A DNA stretch of 64,000 nucleotides from Dyella tabacisoli (GTDB lineage Bacteria; Pseudomonadota; Gammaproteobacteria; Xanthomonadales; Rhodanobacteraceae): assembly GCF_003350925.1 (NCBI RefSeq), contig NZ_KZ857176.1, positions 310,001-374,000 on the forward strand, given 5' to 3'. The number at the start of each line of letters is the position of its first letter. The stretch's first letter is position 1. Made by a program: the position numbers and the translations under genes. Under the pieces are notes generated by a model. The model was not told where the DNA came from. It made no database searches and saw only the letters and a list, made by a program, of their open reading frames with translations. Shown here piece after piece: positions 61,839 through 64,000 of this stretch.

Positions 61839-61880
61839 CTGCTGTGGCCGCACATGCAAAGCATCGTGCGGCCACAGCAG
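61839..61880. terminator. Bidirectional terminator-like hairpin
   Basis: A perfect 15-bp stem (CTGCTGTGGCCGCAC at 61839-61853, complement at 61866-61880) is extended by ATGC/GCAT across the loop. It sits 8 bases after the barrel stop and 10 bases before the end of the convergent oxidoreductase gene. CTTTACC follows on the plus strand; the T-tract is short. Confidence 0.75.
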
Positions 61881-61889
61881 CTTTACCGA

Positions 61890-63338
61890 TCATGGTCCGA
61901 CCAGTGCTTCGGCCGCGAATACGCCCGAGAACACCGATGTCGCCACGCCGAATCCCGGATAGGTCGTCTGGCCCGCCAGGTACAAACCATCCACTGGCGT
62001 GGCGTGCGGAAACTGCTGGTCGGGGCGTGCTGCAGGTGACAGGCCATAGACCGAGCCGGCGAACAGATGCATGCGCTCGGCATAGTCTTTCGGGCTGCTG
62101 ATGCGCTTGACCACAATCTCCAGCGGCTGGTGCCTGGCGAGTGCTGCGATGGCGGCTTCGGCGGCGGCTGTCTTGGCTTGTTCGGTCCATGCATCCAGCG
62201 GCAGGCGTTCGTCCACGGCGGTAAACATCTCGACAATGCTGCCGCCCGGCGGTGCCAGTTCGGGCATGGGCAAGGTCGGCACGGTGTAGTTGAACCATTC
62301 GATGCCGCCTGCCTGCGGCGCCAGCAGACGTTGTTGCTGATCCATCAATGGGATGTGGTTCACCGAGTGGGCCATCGGTTGTATGCGGTTGCGCAAGCCC
62401 AGTTGGATGCCAAGAGTGCGGTGAGACAGTGGCGCGCGTTGTACTCGGCGCTGCATGGCGCGGGGCACTTGGCTGGGGTCGAGCAGATGCGTGAAGGTGG
62501 TCATGCCGCCGACAGTCGAGATAACCGCATCGGCCGCGACGCTCTCGCCATTTTCGAGGATGAGCCCGCGGGTACGTCCGTCTTCGATGCGGATTTTCGC
62601 GACGGGCGTGCTGGTATGCACTTGGCCGCCGAGTTCGCGGAAGGTGGTGTGCAGCACGTCGCTGACTGCACCCATGCCGCTTTCGGGGAGGTGCAGGCCG
62701 TCTTGCAGCATCGAGATCAGCCCGACAATCAGAAACACCGGTGTGCGCTCGATGGGCAGGCCGGTGTAAAGCGTTACCGCGGCAAGGGCCGCGCGTGCTT
62801 CGGGGTCGCTGAAGTTCCGCTTCAGCTCGTCGGCGAGATTACCGCGGAGCTTGGGCAGATGACGCCATGCTTTGGCGATCACGCGGGGCAGCGACATCGG
62901 GTGAGTGAGCAGATCGTCGGTGAAGATCTTCAGCAGCGGATTCCATTTCTCGACACATCGCTCGATCTCGGCCTGCAGCTTTGCGGTGCGTGCATCGCCA
63001 TCGTCGCCGTCGATTCGCACATGCTGCCGATCGCCGAGGGTAATCGAGGTGCCGCCGGGCAACTGCGATGCCTGCGGCGTGGCGATGCGGCGCAGTGGCA
63101 GTAGCGAGGCGCGATCAAGCTGCAGTCGCGCGAAGGCGTGATCGAGCAGGCGCGGAACGGCGATGAACATCGCGCCGTTGTTAAAGGTATAGCCGTCCAC
63201 TTCGGTGGTAGAGCAACATCCGCCGAGCCTGTCGTTCGCCTCGAACAGGCTGGCCCGGATGCCTTTGCGGGCCAGATGGATGCCGGCCGCCAGACCAGAT
63301 ACGCCGCCGCCGATGATGGCGACATGGTTCGCTTTCAT
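61890..63338 (-). CDS. Phytoene desaturase/CrtI-like FAD oxidoreductase
   Basis: A 482-residue flavoprotein of the carotenoid desaturase/isomerase superfamily. VAIIGGGVSGLAAGIHLARK (residues 6-25) is the FAD-binding fold, FEANDRLGGCC the second conserved segment, and GLYLAGQTTYPGFGVATSVF SGV near the end the FAD-binding signature of CrtI/CrtISO/CrtNP relatives. GGAVFIAV-like FNNGAMFIAVPRLLD is also typical. It may desaturate or isomerise a polyene or a related lipid; the family includes all-trans retinol 13,14-reductases, so carotenoid synthesis cannot be claimed without neighbouring crt genes, and none are seen. It follows the GIY-YIG gene by 27 bases. Confidence 0.82.
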   Translation of the reverse strand: MKANHVAIIGGGVSGLAAGIHLARKGIRASLFEANDRLGGCCSTTEVDGYTFNNGAMFIAVPRLLDHAFARLQLDRASLLPLRRIATPQASQLPGGTSITLGDRQHVRIDGDDGDARTAKLQAEIERCVEKWNPLLKIFTDDLLTHPMSLPRVIAKAWRHLPKLRGNLADELKRNFSDPEARAALAAVTLYTGLPIERTPVFLIVGLISMLQDGLHLPESGMGAVSDVLHTTFRELGGQVHTSTPVAKIRIEDGRTRGLILENGESVAADAVISTVGGMTTFTHLLDPSQVPRAMQRRVQRAPLSHRTLGIQLGLRNRIQPMAHSVNHIPLMDQQQRLLAPQAGGIEWFNYTVPTLPMPELAPPGGSIVEMFTAVDERLPLDAWTEQAKTAAAEAAIAALARHQPLEIVVKRISSPKDYAERMHLFAGSVYGLSPAARPDQQFPHATPVDGLYLAGQTTYPGFGVATSVFSGVFAAEALVGP

Positions 63339-63365
63339 GCTGTGTCTCTAAGGGGGAGGGGAGGC

Positions 63366-63659
63366 TTATTTTTTGTCGTCGACTGCATCGCGCTGCATTA
63401 GAAAGGCGATCTTGCGATGCTTCGGCAACCGCTTGATTTCCCATTCGGCGCGCGATGCCGCTGCCCGGTCGGCATAGGGCTTGGCACCGATCAGCCGCAA
63501 TGGCGGATGCGAGCGCGTATAGCGGGCGCCGCGGCCAGCGACATGGGCGTCATAGCGTGCATCGAGATGATTGGTGATGCCTGCATAGTACGAGCCGTCA
63601 CGGCATTCGATCAGGTACAGGCACCACGGGCTATCGCTGACGGACAAAGCTGTTCTCAC
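63366..63659 (-). CDS. GIY-YIG nuclease-superfamily protein (UPF0213 type)
   Basis: A 97-residue protein. The GIY-YIG motif appears as CLYLIECRDGSYYAGITNHL, followed by RYDAHVAGRGARYTRSHPPL with the conserved Arg and then the acidic RAEWEIKRLPKHRKIAF region (Glu in the AEWEIK motif). Members of this small family (YhbQ/UPF0213) are probable structure-specific DNA nucleases with an unsettled role. It precedes the oxidoreductase gene and may be co-transcribed. Confidence 0.9.
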   Translation of the reverse strand: MRTALSVSDSPWCLYLIECRDGSYYAGITNHLDARYDAHVAGRGARYTRSHPPLRLIGAKPYADRAAASRAEWEIKRLPKHRKIAFLMQRDAVDDKK

Positions 63660-63740
63660 GCGAAACGGTGATGGGTCGAGTTATGGATTGCTGAAGTGTA
63701 GTCAGTTATCGGTCGATTGGGTTCAGTTGCCCGGCAGCGC

Positions 63741-63779
63741 GGCCTGGCCCTGCCTTCGTCAGGAGGCGAGGGCAAGGCC
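63741..63779 (-). terminator. Imperfect hairpin after exbD
   Basis: GGCCTGGCCCT at 63741-63751 pairs with AGGGCAAGGCC at 63769-63779 with one mismatch, just past the exbD stop on the minus strand. There is no T-tract, so it is a candidate terminator only. Confidence 0.35.
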
Positions 63780-63788
63780 GCGTGCGAG

Positions 63789-64000
63789 TCAGTGGTTTCC
63801 GACGAAGTCGATCCTGGACAGCCCCTGCGCCTTGGCACTCGATAGCGCGCGTGCCACGACCTCGTAAGAGGCGCCATCGGCCGCGTCGACTTGCAGCGCA
63901 GGCTGTGCCTTTTGTAGCGCGGCAATCGCCAGTTGAGCGTTGAGCTCTATCTGGTTGACCGGCGTGTCGTTCCAGTACATCGAGCCGTCTGAACGTATGG
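63789..64000 (-). CDS. exbD: ExbD/TolR-family protein, C-terminal part only
   Basis: The last 70 codons of a gene that enters from the right edge. The visible residues IRSDGSMYWNDTPVNQIELN then VDAADGASYEVVARALSSAK and GLSRIDFVGNH match the periplasmic domain of ExbD: the DGxxYWNDxPV turn, the ExAD-x-DTxY-like segment and the GLxKIxFVG end. ExbD works with ExbB and TonB to energise outer-membrane receptors. The transmembrane helix with its essential Asp lies outside the window. ExbB is probably further right. Confidence 0.85.
   Translation of the reverse strand, partial: IRSDGSMYWNDTPVNQIELNAQLAIAALQKAQPALQVDAADGASYEVVARALSSAKAQGLSRIDFVGNH

Overview
The window reads as chromosomal DNA of a high-GC gammaproteobacterium, most likely a Rhodanobacteraceae/Xanthomonadales relative (Dyella, Frateuria or Rhodanobacter type). 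This is inferred from the gene content (a hydroxyproline catabolic operon with a PAS-AraC regulator, fused isobutyryl-CoA mutase, leucine dehydrogenase, xanthomonad-type dispersed repeats) and not from a marker gene. I found no rRNA, tRNA, CRISPR array or complete insertion sequence.

Layout. 0-2 kb: the edge of a metal-efflux type locus (TolC-family start, small secreted protein) and leucine dehydrogenase. 2-5 kb: an intergenic region with two large hairpins, an IS30 transposase remnant and a large orphan protein with ChW-like repeats plus a ricin-like domain. 5-16 kb: one long minus-strand array for hydroxyproline use: epimerase, three-subunit D-hydroxyproline dehydrogenase, deaminase, semialdehyde dehydrogenase, then an M24 (prolidase-like) peptidase, a DUF885 peptidase and an amino-acid permease. 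It is divergent from a PAS-AraC activator. 16-22 kb: small envelope proteins, an M48 lipoprotein protease, a TetR/hydrolase pair with a clear operator, and a PepSY membrane protein. 22-29 kb: a stand-alone ketosynthase divergent from icmF, followed by a higBA toxin-antitoxin pair and a decayed icmF-like scrap. 29-40 kb: accessory, repeat-rich DNA with an Mrr-type nuclease, mtfA, a beta-propeller protein, truncated genes, an MBL-fold protein, a formylglycine-generating-enzyme-like protein, a ketopantoate-reductase-like protein and an RDD protein. 40.7-44.6 kb: a yjfI-J-K-M-C type operon (DUF2170, PspA, DUF2491, DUF1190, ATP-grasp ligase). 44.8-51 kb: a secreted protein divergent from an AraC regulator, a 2OG oxygenase, yjdM and a divergent hybrid kinase/response regulator pair. 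51.3-61.8 kb: a two-gene operon for a giant repeat protein ending in OmpA-like domains and a 1244-residue outer-membrane barrel. 61.9-64 kb: a phytoene-desaturase-like enzyme, a GIY-YIG protein and the end of exbD.

Two dispersed repeat families recur: a GC-rich family (three copies) and a palindromic family with GTAGGTTGGG ends (five copies). Most of the genes in the 28-36 kb stretch are short, truncated or flanked by these repeats, so it is the most plastic part of the window. The best candidates for under-described biology are the giant repeat/barrel operon, the ChW-ricin protein, the PspA/ATP-grasp operon with its DNA-binding fusion, and the peptidase-extended hydroxyproline operon.
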